A stretch of DNA of 64,000 nucleotides from Acidobacteriaceae bacterium. GTDB taxonomy: Bacteria; Acidobacteriota; Terriglobia; Terriglobales; Acidobacteriaceae. The stretch is from assembly GCA_003134995.1 (NCBI GenBank), contig PLDC01000028.1:248001-312000 (forward strand), given 5' to 3'. Under the pieces are notes generated by a model. It was not told the origin of the DNA and ran no database searches. It was given only the letters and a program-made list of their open reading frames with translations. Below are positions 27,138 through 36,900 of the stretch, one piece after another. The translations under genes and the position numbers were made by a program. How positions within the stretch are numbered: position 1 is the first letter of the stretch; each line of letters starts with the position of its first letter.

Positions 27138-28543
27138 AGATGTGGTCGGGCCGGTTCCGGCAGTCGCTGGACCCGCAATTCGAACGCTGGCAGCGGTCGT
27201 TTGACTTCGATCGACGGCTGCTTCATTACGAACTGGCTGCGAGCGGCGCTCACGCTCGCGCCTTGAAGAACGCCGGCGTTCTGTCGGCCGACGAACTCAT
27301 CGGCATTCTTCAAGGCCTGCAGCAGATTGGCGAGATGGCAGCAGCTTCGCAGGGTTCTGTCGAAGACGAAGAGGCCGAGGATGTGCACCACTTCGTCGAG
27401 AAGCAACTGGTATCGCGGATCGGCGAAGTAGGCTACAAACTGCACAGCGGACGCAGCCGTAACGAACAGATCGCCACTGACCTGCGGCTCTATGTGCGGG
27501 CGGCGATCGATGAGTTGCGAAGCGAGCTAGCCGACGTGTGCGGAGCTTTCACCGACCGCGCCGAACAGGCCGGCAGCACCTCAATGCCCGCTTACACGCA
27601 TTTGCAGCGCGCCGAACCCGTGCTGGTTGCGCACTGGCTGTTGGCCTATGTCGAAATGTTCTTGCGAGATGCCGATCGCCTCGCCGATTGCCGCAAGCGT
27701 CTGAATGTGTGTCCTCTGGGATCGGGCGCCGTGGCGGGCGCAACTCTCTCCCTTGATCGCGCTTTCATGGCAAATGAACTCGAGTTCGATGGCCCAACGG
27801 CGAACAGTATCGACGCCACCAGCGACCGCGATTTCGTCCTTGAATTTGTCAGCACGCTGTCACTGCTGGGTTTGCACTTGAGCCGGTGGGCGGAGGAAAT
27901 GATCATTTTCTCCACGCAGGAATTCGGCTTCGTTCATCTACCTGAGGCTTATTCCACCGGAAGCAGCGCTATGCCGCAGAAAAAAAATCCGGATCTTCTG
28001 GAGTTGGTTCGGGGCAAGACCGGTCGCCTGATCGGAGGCGCGACCACGCTCATGATCACTCTGAAAGGCCTGCCGCTCGCTTACAACAAAGATTTGCAGG
28101 AAACGCAGCAGCCGCTGTTCGATTCCGCAGATACCGCGCTCGGTTTACTACCGCAAGTCGCCGGCTGGATGAAAGCAGTCGAGTTCGATCATCAGCGTAT
28201 GAACGGCGCGGCTCAGTCAGGTTTCATGAATGCGTGGGCGGCGGCGACTTACCTTGTCAATCGCGGTGTCCCGAGCCGTCTCGCGCACGAGCAAATCGGC
28301 AAGGCCGTGAAGCTGTGCGTGGACAAGAACTGCGAACTTCAGGATCTGACGCTGCACGATCTGCGCACTTTGAATCCCATATTCGACGAGAGTTTTCGTG
28401 ACTGCTTGCAACCGTCTTCAGTGCTGGCGATTCATGATGTGGTCGGTGGCACCGCGCCCGCCCGCGTGCGCCAAGGGATTGCAGCGGCGCGCAAAAAGAT
28501 CGACTCTCTGCGCGAGGAGGTTAATTTCCATGCGCACGCGTAA
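27134..28543 (+). CDS. argH: Argininosuccinate lyase
   Basis: ArgH splits argininosuccinate into arginine and fumarate, the last step. The 469-residue protein starts MKMWSGRF, has HSGRSRNEQ and TSMPAYTHLQRAEPV (substrate-binding His), and the flexible catalytic loop GSSAMPQKKNPD at about residues 276-287, the fumarase/aspartase signature. It overlaps argG by 4 bases and the acetyltransferase gene by 14. Confidence 0.96.
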   Translation: MKMWSGRFRQSLDPQFERWQRSFDFDRRLLHYELAASGAHARALKNAGVLSADELIGILQGLQQIGEMAAASQGSVEDEEAEDVHHFVEKQLVSRIGEVGYKLHSGRSRNEQIATDLRLYVRAAIDELRSELADVCGAFTDRAEQAGSTSMPAYTHLQRAEPVLVAHWLLAYVEMFLRDADRLADCRKRLNVCPLGSGAVAGATLSLDRAFMANELEFDGPTANSIDATSDRDFVLEFVSTLSLLGLHLSRWAEEMIIFSTQEFGFVHLPEAYSTGSSAMPQKKNPDLLELVRGKTGRLIGGATTLMITLKGLPLAYNKDLQETQQPLFDSADTALGLLPQVAGWMKAVEFDHQRMNGAAQSGFMNAWAAATYLVNRGVPSRLAHEQIGKAVKLCVDKNCELQDLTLHDLRTLNPIFDESFRDCLQPSSVLAIHDVVGGTAPARVRQGIAAARKKIDSLREEVNFHAHA

Positions 28544-29048
28544 AGCCACTTTGCCGGATGCCAAGCACATACACGAACTGATCTCCGCCTACTCGAGCGA
28601 CGGCACGTTGCTGCCGCGCACGCTCGCGGAGATTTGCGAGAACGTGCGGGATTTTGTCGTTCTGGAAAATGAAGGCCGCATCATCGGATGCGGCGCGCTG
28701 CATCTTTACGGCACCCACCTCGCTGAAATTCGTTCCATCACTGTCGGGCCTCGGGCGCAGGGTCACGGCGGAGGCAGCAAGCTCATGAAGGCTTTGATGG
28801 CCGAGGCCAAACGGCATCGCGTGGATTGCATCTGCCTCTTTACTCGCGCTCCAGAGTTTTTTTCCCGCCAGGGATTTGTGATGGCACGGCGCGAAGATCT
28901 TCCCGACAAGATTTACAAGGATTGCCACGTCTGCCCCAGGTTTCATCGATGTGACGAAGTCGCCATGGTGCGCGGCAAGCTGCCCACATTCGCCATTCTT
29001 CCCGAACCGGCGAACTGGCTGGTGAAGCTCGAAGCATTGGCTCCTTGA
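28530..29048 (+). CDS. argA: Short GNAT-type N-acetylglutamate synthase
   Basis: A 172-residue GNAT acetyltransferase starts at ATG 28530 behind GAGGAGG, inside the end of argH. It carries the acetyl-CoA loop (RAQGHGGGSKL), LAEIRSITV and a C-terminal Cys cluster (CHVCPRFHRC) typical of the stand-alone, kinase-domain-free ArgA-type enzymes. Its place at the end of the operon supports acetylation of glutamate, the committed first step. The kinase-like sensory domain of classical ArgA is absent. No argJ, argD or argE lies in the cluster, so acetylornithine formation and deacetylation must be encoded elsewhere. Other GNAT substrates are possible but less likely. Confidence 0.85.
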   Translation: MRTRKATLPDAKHIHELISAYSSDGTLLPRTLAEICENVRDFVVLENEGRIIGCGALHLYGTHLAEIRSITVGPRAQGHGGGSKLMKALMAEAKRHRVDCICLFTRAPEFFSRQGFVMARREDLPDKIYKDCHVCPRFHRCDEVAMVRGKLPTFAILPEPANWLVKLEALAP

Positions 29049-29062
29049 CTCGGAGCCAATGC
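29034..29062 (+). terminator. Hairpin at the end of the arginine operon
   Basis: GCATTGGCTCC (29034-29044) and GGAGCCAATGC (29052-29062) form a perfect 11-bp stem. The 7-base loop contains the TGA stop of the last gene. No U-tract follows, so termination may need Rho or the hairpin may protect the mRNA end. Confidence 0.55.
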
Positions 29063-29198
29063 TCCCAAGCCGTCCCGGCCAGGGTCTATTCAGCATCGCC
29101 ACCCCTAAAATGAAGCGCGAATCCCTGTTCGCCGGTCTGCGATGCTATTATGCAGAACGATAGAGCTGGCTGAATTCGGGATCAAAGGACGATTCACC

Positions 29199-30506
29199 AT
29201 GGCAATTGCCTCGCCGGGCAGTAATACCACCGCTACCGCGCCTGAGTCTTCTTCCGGTTCCTACGGAGCGCCGCTGGCGGTTGTGACGACTCTCTTTTTC
29301 ATGTGGGGATTTCTCACTTGCCTGAATGACATTCTTGTCCCGCATCTCAAACCAATCTTCGACCTGAATTACACGCGCATCATGCTGATTCAGTCCGCGT
29401 TCTTTGGAGCATATTTTCTATTCTCCATACCTTCGGCAAAGATCATCGACTGGATTGGCTACCAGCGTTCGATGGTGGTGGGTTTACTCACTATGGGTGC
29501 GGGCGCATTTCTTTTCGTGCCGGCTGCAAGCGTTCCATCCTATCCACTGTTTCTGATGGCATTGATCGTGCTCGCGGCGGGGATCACGTGTTTGCAAGTC
29601 GCGGCCAATCCCTACGTCACGGTTCTCGGCAAACCCCAGACGGCTTCGAGCCGCTTGAACCTTACGCAGGCGTTCAACTCCCTCGGAACTTTTCTTGCTC
29701 CTTTCTTCGGCGGGCTTCTGATTCTCAGTGCGGCGCCAAAGAGTATGGACGAAATACGCGCGTTGGCGCCAGATGCTCTACAGGCCTATCGTTTGCACGA
29801 GGCAGCGACCGTCAAGACGCCCTATGTGGGCCTGGGCATCGCGTTAGTGCTGCTGGCCATCGCGATCGGCAGTTTCAAGTTGCCGAAAATTCCTCACGCT
29901 CAACACCAGATTGGCGAGAAGGTTAACGACTCCATTTGGAATCACCCGAATTTAATCTTTGGCGCGATCGGCATATTTGTCTATGTCGGCGCAGAGGTTT
30001 CCATCGGAAGTTTTCTGGTGAATTACTTCAGTCAGCCCGACATTGGGGGTCTGACAGAAAAGGTTGCGGCCAGCTTCGTTGCCTTTTACTGGGGTGGAGC
30101 CATGGTGGGGCGGTTCATTGGATCCGGACTTTTGCAGAAGATGAAGACCGGGCATCTGCTGGGTATTTGCGCCGTCTGCGCTGCCGCCCTCGTGGGCATC
30201 TCAATGCTTACGACTGGGCACTTCGCCATGTACAGCATCATCCTGGTCGGATTCTTCAACTCCATTATGTTTCCGAGCATCTTCACTTTAGGAGTTGCAG
30301 AACTAGGCCCGCTTACAGGAGACGGTTCCGGGATCATGATCATGGCGATCGTTGGCGGAGCCCTTATTCCGCTGGCGCAAGGCGCGATCGCCGACAGGGT
30401 CGGAATTCACCACGCCTTTTTTCTTCCCGTGATCTGCTATCTTTACATTCTGTTCTTTGCTCTAAGCGGCTCAAAGCCGAACAGCGAGCGCCACGCACGC
30501 ACCTAG
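29199..30506 (+). CDS. MFS sugar transporter, FucP/GluP-like
   Basis: A 435-residue transporter with about 12 helices begins at ATG 29199, preceded by AAGGA; an outer frame from 29142 has no ribosome site. The opening TLFFMWGFLTCLNDILVPHL is the hallmark of the FucP/GluP (fucose, glucose, galactose:H+ symporter) family, where the conserved Asn-Asp pair binds sugar and proton. ANPYVTVLG and SRLNLTQAFNSLGT also match. The substrate is uncertain. It is on the same strand as the arg genes but separated by 150 bases and a hairpin, so it is probably a separate unit. Confidence 0.88.
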   Translation: MAIASPGSNTTATAPESSSGSYGAPLAVVTTLFFMWGFLTCLNDILVPHLKPIFDLNYTRIMLIQSAFFGAYFLFSIPSAKIIDWIGYQRSMVVGLLTMGAGAFLFVPAASVPSYPLFLMALIVLAAGITCLQVAANPYVTVLGKPQTASSRLNLTQAFNSLGTFLAPFFGGLLILSAAPKSMDEIRALAPDALQAYRLHEAATVKTPYVGLGIALVLLAIAIGSFKLPKIPHAQHQIGEKVNDSIWNHPNLIFGAIGIFVYVGAEVSIGSFLVNYFSQPDIGGLTEKVAASFVAFYWGGAMVGRFIGSGLLQKMKTGHLLGICAVCAAALVGISMLTTGHFAMYSIILVGFFNSIMFPSIFTLGVAELGPLTGDGSGIMIMAIVGGALIPLAQGAIADRVGIHHAFFLPVICYLYILFFALSGSKPNSERHART

Positions 30507-30507
30507 G

Positions 30508-30531
30508 CGACAGGCGCGAGAGCGCCTGTCG
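30508..30531. repeat. Perfect 10-bp hairpin, REP-like or terminator
   Basis: CGACAGGCGC (30508-30517), loop GAGA and GCGCCTGTCG (30522-30531) lie directly after the MFS stop. There is no T-run. GC-rich palindromes of this form are frequent after genes in Acidobacteria. It may also act as a Rho-independent-like stop between convergent genes. Confidence 0.5.
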
Positions 30532-30623
30532 TGCAAACTCGAATGTGAACAGGAAATCAGGAAGGACTGCTTCGATCCAGCTCAGGGATAATTATCTCGA
30601 AGCAGCAGCAGATCTAACCGTGG

Positions 30624-30827
30624 TTAAATCTGTACCGACACCAACTCCGGGTTGCAGCGGGAATTCTGCATGGACTTGACGGCGTCCTCAGCCGTGAACC
30701 TTCCCATAGCCAGCGCGAGCTTCTTGTTGGTTGTGGTCTGAATGGGACTACGGTCGACGCGCAATACGTATTCCGCAGCTCGAGCGCCGCCGCGGTTCAC
30801 TTTTACCAGAAACTTGGTGTTTTTCAT
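30624..30827 (-). CDS. Small hypothetical protein, 67 residues
   Basis: ATG 30827 is preceded by AAGGAG at 5 bases, a better start than the outer frame at 30944. The product, beginning MKNTKFLVKVNRGGARAAEY, is basic, with one Cys, and is predicted to be soluble: a short beta-rich start and a helix around AEDAVKSMQNS. No known family is recognised. The strong ribosome site and compact frame argue that it is real. Its function is unknown. Confidence 0.6.
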   Translation of the reverse strand: MKNTKFLVKVNRGGARAAEYVLRVDRSPIQTTTNKKLALAMGRFTAEDAVKSMQNSRCNPELVSVQI

Positions 30828-31072
30828 GGTTCTCCTTCTTCGTTCAGGATGACTGGATAGCAAACAAACGGAGCGAGGCAAACATCCCTGACTGACTAAC
30901 GGTGCCGTAACGTGACTATTCCCGCAGAAGCGTGCTCTGCGCAAAAGACTTCAGATTGGGCTGGTTTGACTATGAAACTCGAAAAAGCAGGAGAGATATT
31001 TCCCACAGCTATAACTTTAACCCTATTGCAAGCAGTTGTCAACCCGGAACCGCGCCGTGGGGCGAGCGGTGC

Positions 31073-32563
31073 TTAGGGCTGGACGATCTGGCCTGCTTGC
31101 GGATGCACCTGCTCACCCTTGATTTCACTGGCGTCCCAGCTGCCACCGAGCGCTTTCACCAGATAAACCGAGCTGACCATTCGCTGGCCGAGCAATTGCG
31201 TTTCCAGCCGCTGGCTCGTCAGCAGCGTTGTCTGGGCTGTAATAACGTCCAGGTAACTGGTAACTCCACCGATATAACGATTGTTGGCAATCTCGAGGGC
31301 GCGGCGCGCGTCTTCGACGGCAGCGCCTTGCGTTGTCAGCGCTTGCGAAAGCGTGCTCAGATTGCTGATGCCGTCCTCGACCTGTTGGAATGCCGTGAGC
31401 ACCGCTTGGCGGTAGTTAGCCACGGACTGGTCATAGGCGGAGCGCGCGGCAGCAAGATTGGCGCGGTTGCGTCCGCCCTCGAAGATGGGCTGCAGAGCAT
31501 CCGCACCGAGCGACCAGAAAAGGCTGGGAGCATTCAAGAGCGGCGCGAGGTCACGGCTTTGCCATCCGCCGGAACCGCTCAGCGTGATGTGCGGATAGAA
31601 GGCCGAGCGCGCGATTCCGACCTGCGCGTTCTGGTAAGCCATCAGCCGTTCCGCGGTGGAAATGTCAGGCCGGCGCTCCAGTACGTCGGAAGGTACGCCG
31701 AGAGGCACGGGAGGAGGCGCCGCACGTAGCGGCGCTACGGGTACGCTGAAGTTCGACGCAGGCTGACCCACCAGCACCGCGATGGCGTGCTCATATTGCG
31801 CGCGCAATTCTTGCACCAGCGCAAGCTGCGACAAGGTCGAATCGAGCAGCGCGGCCTGCTGTGCAACTTCCAACCCGCTGGCGATGCCGCCGGCGTGGCG
31901 ATTATTCACCAGATCCATGCCCTTGCGCTGGTAACCTACGGATTCCTGGACCACCTCAAACTCAGCGTCCAACTCTCGGAGCGAAAAGTAGTCGACGGCA
32001 AGTTCCGCGGTCAAGACTAATTGCACATTCTGCAGATCAGCAGCCGTTGACTGGAGCGAAGCGTTCGCCGCCGCCACGTTATTGCGCACGCGCCCGAAAA
32101 GATCGACCTCGTAGTTGAGCGAGAACGGAATCGTATAGGTGTTTTGCGTGTAAGGCGCATATCCCCCGTTAGCGACGGTCGGGATCTCGCCGTTCAGAGG
32201 GCGGTTCCCCGACCCGCGCTCCCGCAGCGCGCTGGGATCTGCCGAAAGCTGCGGGAACATATCGGCCGTCGCGACTCGCGCTAAGGATCGTGCCTGATCC
32301 AAGTGATCGCGCGCGGCAATCAGTGACTGGTTAGCTTGCAGCAATTGTTGCTCGTAGGTGTCAAGGGCGGGGTCGTGAAAAACCTGCCACCACGCGCCCT
32401 TGGGAATTGCATCCTTCGGAGCGGCCTGCTCCCATGGCGGCTGCGTCTTCCACGCATCCGGCGCCGGCGCGGGTGCCGCAGGCCGGCTGTAGCGCGGACC
32501 GACCGTGCATCCCGTAGCGAGCACGAGCAATGCCAGAGCCCCTGCGATTGCGGCTCGCCTCAC
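31073..32563 (-). CDS. RND efflux outer-membrane factor lipoprotein (NodT/OprM type)
   Basis: The 496-residue product has a lipoprotein signal ending LVLATGC (Cys19) and the paired outer-membrane-efflux domains of TolC-like channels (about residues 65-260 and 280-480), with the typical long helices and YRQAVLTAFQQVEDGISNLS. Three such subunits would form the outer-membrane and periplasmic duct for the adjacent RND pump. Its ATG overlaps the stop of the fusion-protein gene by four bases. Confidence 0.95.
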   Translation of the reverse strand: MRRAAIAGALALLVLATGCTVGPRYSRPAAPAPAPDAWKTQPPWEQAAPKDAIPKGAWWQVFHDPALDTYEQQLLQANQSLIAARDHLDQARSLARVATADMFPQLSADPSALRERGSGNRPLNGEIPTVANGGYAPYTQNTYTIPFSLNYEVDLFGRVRNNVAAANASLQSTAADLQNVQLVLTAELAVDYFSLRELDAEFEVVQESVGYQRKGMDLVNNRHAGGIASGLEVAQQAALLDSTLSQLALVQELRAQYEHAIAVLVGQPASNFSVPVAPLRAAPPPVPLGVPSDVLERRPDISTAERLMAYQNAQVGIARSAFYPHITLSGSGGWQSRDLAPLLNAPSLFWSLGADALQPIFEGGRNRANLAAARSAYDQSVANYRQAVLTAFQQVEDGISNLSTLSQALTTQGAAVEDARRALEIANNRYIGGVTSYLDVITAQTTLLTSQRLETQLLGQRMVSSVYLVKALGGSWDASEIKGEQVHPQAGQIVQP

Positions 32564-33951
32564 GACGCGCCGCCCTTCTGCTGGCTCGGCGACGGTTGAC
32601 CGGGTTGCTGCAGGTTTGCCGGAGGTTGAACCACGTCTACTTGCTGCCCGTCCTCGAGCGAGTCGGCCGGGTTAATGACGATCTGGTCCGTGGGCGAGAC
32701 GCCGCCCAGCACTTCCAGCGTGGCGCCGTAATCGCGTCCAATGTTGATAGGACGCAACTGCACTTTGCTGCCGGGACCGATCACGGCGACGCGCGGCCCC
32801 TCGGCACGAAACAGCATTGCATTTACAGGAATCGTAACCTTGTTCACTCCGGAGCCAACGGCGAAGTGCACTTCCCCGAACGAGCCCGGCAGCAGGCGTC
32901 CATCCTTGTTAGGCACGTCGACCTCGGTCAGCAGAGTTCGCGTAGCGGGATCAATGGCCTCCGCGGTGCGTGCGACCGTGGCAACAAATTTTTGCCCGGG
33001 AAATTCCTGCAGGGTAACGGTGGTCTTGGCCCCAACTTTTATAAATGGCGCGTAGGCCTGCGGAACGCTGGTGTAAACGCGCAACGGATCAACGCGCGCA
33101 AGGTCAAACAGCTCACGTCCTGCAGCCCCAGCCCCGGCATTGATCAGCGCCCCGGGATCGACGGTGCGCTTAGTGAGCACTCCCGAGAATGGCGCGTACA
33201 CATCCTTGAATCCTTCAAGCTGTTCGAGTCGGCGCACGTTGGCATCCGCGGCAGCCAGGTTCGCCTGGCTCTGCTTGTATCCACTCTCGTACTGGTCAGC
33301 TTCCTGTGCGGAGACGGAATCCGTCTTGCGCAGATTTTCCCATCGGTCCGCGCTAATCTTGGCCAGATCCATTTGCGCCACAATCTGCTGGCGCGCCGCT
33401 CGCGTCTGGTTCAACTCCTGATCTACCTCGGGCGTATCAATCTTCGCCAGCAACTCGCCCTTGGTCACCTTGCTTCCAATGTCTTTGTACCACTGCACAA
33501 GATAGCCACTCGTACGCGCGTAAATCGGAGACTCCTCATAGGCCTGCAAAGAACCGGGCAGCACCAAATCCTCATCAGGCTTTTCCGACTGCGGATAAAC
33601 CACCGCGACCGTCGGCACCGTTTCCCGTTCCGTTTCCTTGGCCAGCGCGCGTTCGTGGCTCATGTGGCTCCAAAGCGTGAGCCCACCGGCAATCAACAGC
33701 ACCAGCAACAGCACGCCAACAATCATCAGCGCGCGGCGCGGAGGCGCAGGCGGAACCTCCGGCGGTCGCTGGACCGCCGGAGGCTGATGCTTGGAGTGCT
33801 GCTGGATCGCTTCAATCTCCTGATCGCGCTGAGCCTGCGCGCTCACATGATGCTCCTCACCTTGCCCCGGCTGCGGTTGGATAGCGCCCGAGCTCTGTGC
33901 CGGCCGCTCCGTGTTCCCCGCCGTTATTTTCGATTCGTCTTCTGCACTCAT
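32560..33951 (-). CDS. RND efflux membrane fusion protein (HlyD/AcrA type)
   Basis: I choose ATG 33951, with CGGAG 6 bases upstream. The 463-residue protein has a cytoplasmic Gln/Pro-rich N-terminus of about 70 residues, one inner-membrane helix (ALMIVGVLLLVLLIAGGLTL), and then the lipoyl, hairpin and beta-barrel domains of AcrA-like adaptors (GYLVQWYKDIGSKVTKGELL, PFSGVLTKRTVDPGALI). A helix anchor in place of a lipid, and a long N-terminal tail, distinguish it from AcrA. It links the permease to the outer-membrane channel. Confidence 0.94.
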   Translation of the reverse strand: MSAEDESKITAGNTERPAQSSGAIQPQPGQGEEHHVSAQAQRDQEIEAIQQHSKHQPPAVQRPPEVPPAPPRRALMIVGVLLLVLLIAGGLTLWSHMSHERALAKETERETVPTVAVVYPQSEKPDEDLVLPGSLQAYEESPIYARTSGYLVQWYKDIGSKVTKGELLAKIDTPEVDQELNQTRAARQQIVAQMDLAKISADRWENLRKTDSVSAQEADQYESGYKQSQANLAAADANVRRLEQLEGFKDVYAPFSGVLTKRTVDPGALINAGAGAAGRELFDLARVDPLRVYTSVPQAYAPFIKVGAKTTVTLQEFPGQKFVATVARTAEAIDPATRTLLTEVDVPNKDGRLLPGSFGEVHFAVGSGVNKVTIPVNAMLFRAEGPRVAVIGPGSKVQLRPINIGRDYGATLEVLGGVSPTDQIVINPADSLEDGQQVDVVQPPANLQQPGQPSPSQQKGGAS

Positions 33952-33999
33952 GCTCAACTCCGATTCCTGCGAAACTCCGTCTTTGATTCCTGCTCGTGT

Positions 34000-36900
34000 T
34001 TACATTTCTTGCTGCGCACGCTTGGCTTCGCGCCGGCCATGGAAAATCGCAAACACGCTCGGCACAAAAAACAAAGTCGCGACGGTGGCAAACAGCAGGC
34101 CGCCAATAACCGCACGCCCCAAAGGCGCGTTCTGCTCGCCGCCTTCCCCAAAGCCCAGCGCCATCGGCACCATGCCGATAATCATGGCTAGCGCGGTCAT
34201 CAGCACCGGACGTATACGCGTATATCCGGCGGCGACGGCGGCCTGCAGCGCGGGAATACCTTCGTCCATTTGTTCGCGCGCGAAGCTCACCATCAGAATC
34301 GAGTTCGCCGTCGCCACGCCCATGCACATCACCGCGCCCGTAAGCGACGGCACGCTCAAGGTCGTGCGCGTCAACAGAAGGAACCAGCAAATTCCGGCGA
34401 GCGCTCCCGGCAAAGCCGCAATAATAATGAACGGATCAAGCCACGATTGGAAATTAATGACGATCAATAAATAAACCAGCAGGATCGCTCCAATCAACCC
34501 CACACCCAGCCCAATAAACGAAGATCGCATGGTAACGACCTGCCCGCGCACCACAATGTTGGTGCCACGCGGCAATTTGCCGTCGAAATCCTTCAACACC
34601 TTGTAAGTTTCGGTAGCAACCGCACCCAGATCGCGATCCTGCGTGCTGGCGTAAACGTCGATCACCGGTTGCACGTTGTAGTGGTTCACCGTAGCCGGAC
34701 GCGCGACCGGAGATACCTGCACTAGATTACTCAACAGCTCCGTACCCTGCGGCGAAGTTACCGGTATCGTCATCAGGTCTTGCATGGTGGTCATGCGGTA
34801 TTGCGGCGACTGCACCGCTACTTGGTAAGTCACATCGTTGCGCGGGTTCAGCCAGAAATTAGGAGCAGTCTGAAAGCTGCCGCTCAGCGAAACCAGCACG
34901 CTCTGCGCCACGTCCCGCGCCGTGAGCCCCACTTGCGCGACCCGTGTGCGCTCAATATCCATGTGCAGCGTGGGCAGAGATAACAATTGCTGAACATGCA
35001 CATCAGCAGCGCCCGGAATGTGCCGCATTTTGTTCGCGATCTGCTGCGCAATCGCGTAATTGCTTGCCATATCTGCCCCAACAACTTGCACATCAATCGG
35101 CGCAGGCAGACCAAAATTCAGAATCTGCGAAACGATATCGGCGGGCTGAAAGAAAAACTCTACCCCCGGAAAACGCTGCGGCAACAGTTCGCGCAGATGC
35201 CGAACGTACCCCGCCGTCGGATGGTGATGCTCCGGATCGAGCGCGATCAGAATCTCCGCGTCACTGGTGCCAATCGTTCCATTCGAACTGTAAGACTGGT
35301 TGATGCCGGAGTTCGGCAGGCCAATGTTGTCGAGAACCGTCTGCAGTTCACGCTTCGGGATCTCTTGCCGTAAAACCGCTTCGACTTCGTCGCAAAGTCT
35401 CGCCGTCTCTTCGACGCGCAGCCCGGGACGCCCGCGCACATGCAGGCGCAATTGACCCGCATCTACCTGTGGGAAAAAGTCCTGCCCGAGAAGCATGAAT
35501 ATCCCGAGCGAGAGCACGCAAAAGATCAGGAAACAAATCACGAACGCTCCCCGGTGCTCGAGCGTAGTCTCCAGCAACTGCTCATAGCCCCGGCGGAAGT
35601 CTTCAAACTTGCGCTCGAAGCCGCGCTGGAAGCGGCCTAGAAACGACTTCGGCGCCTCGTTGCGATGCTCATGGCCGCGCATGATGAACATCACGAGCGT
35701 CGGAATCAGAGTACGCGACAACAGATAACTGGCCAGCATGGCGAAGCTCACCGCCTCGGCCAGCGGTACGAACAAGAATTTCGCCACGCCCGCCAGAAAG
35801 AACATGGGCACAAACACGATGCAGATGCTGAGCGTGGAGACCAGCGCAGGCACCGCGATCTGCTGTGCACCGTCAAGAATCGCCTGCCTCATCTCCTTGC
35901 CCATGGCAAGATTGCGCTCGATGTTTTCGATTTCCACGGTCGCGTCATCCACCAGGATGCCGACCGCAAGCGCCAACCCTCCCAGGGTCATGATGTTGAT
36001 GGTCTCGCCGATCGCGCCCAGCAGAATGATGGAACAAAAAATGGAGAGCGGAATGGAAACGGAAATGACGATCGTGGGACGCCAATCGCCGAGGAAAAGC
36101 AAAATCATTACCGCGGTAAGAACTGCTGCGATCAACCCTTCACGCAACACGCCTTGAATCGAGGCGCGTACAAAGAGAGACTGGTCGAACAACGCCGTAA
36201 CTTTCAGTTCCGGAGGCAGTGACTGTGCCGCCTGTACCACTATGTTCTTAATCCCGTCGACGATTTGCAGTGTCGAGGCGTTGCCGATTTTGTAGATCGA
36301 CATCAACGCTCCGCGGTTTCCGTCCTGGCGCACGATATTCGTCTGCGGTGAGAATCCGTCGCGTATGTGGGCAACATCGCGCATATAGAGCGTCGCCCCG
36401 TTGACGGTCTTCACCGGCAAGTCGTTCAACTCTGCAATCGTCGCCGGCGTTCCGTTCATCTCAACGTTGTATTCCACCGTGCCGAGCTTGATTGTGCCGC
36501 TCGGGAGAATTAGATTTTGCGCGTTCACGGCGTTCACAATGTCGTTCGGTGACAGCCCAAACTCCTGCAGCTTCGGCAGATCGAGATCCACCTGAATCTG
36601 CCGGATCTTGCCACCGTAGGGATAAGGCGTAGCCGCCCCCGGCACAGTCGACAGAAAATTCCGCAGGAAGTTCTGGCCTAGATCAAACAGTTGCTGTTCC
36701 GGCAGAGTCTTACTGCTCAGTCCTAGCTGAACAATCGGTGTAGTCGAAGCGCTATAGGAGATGACCAGCGGCGGCACCGTGCCCGGCGGAAGGCCGCGCA
36801 ATGTCGTCTGGCAGATTGCCGTAATCTCTGCAATCGAGCCTTGTACGTTCGTACCCGGACGAAAAAATACTTTGATGACGCCCAACCCGTTCACCGACTG

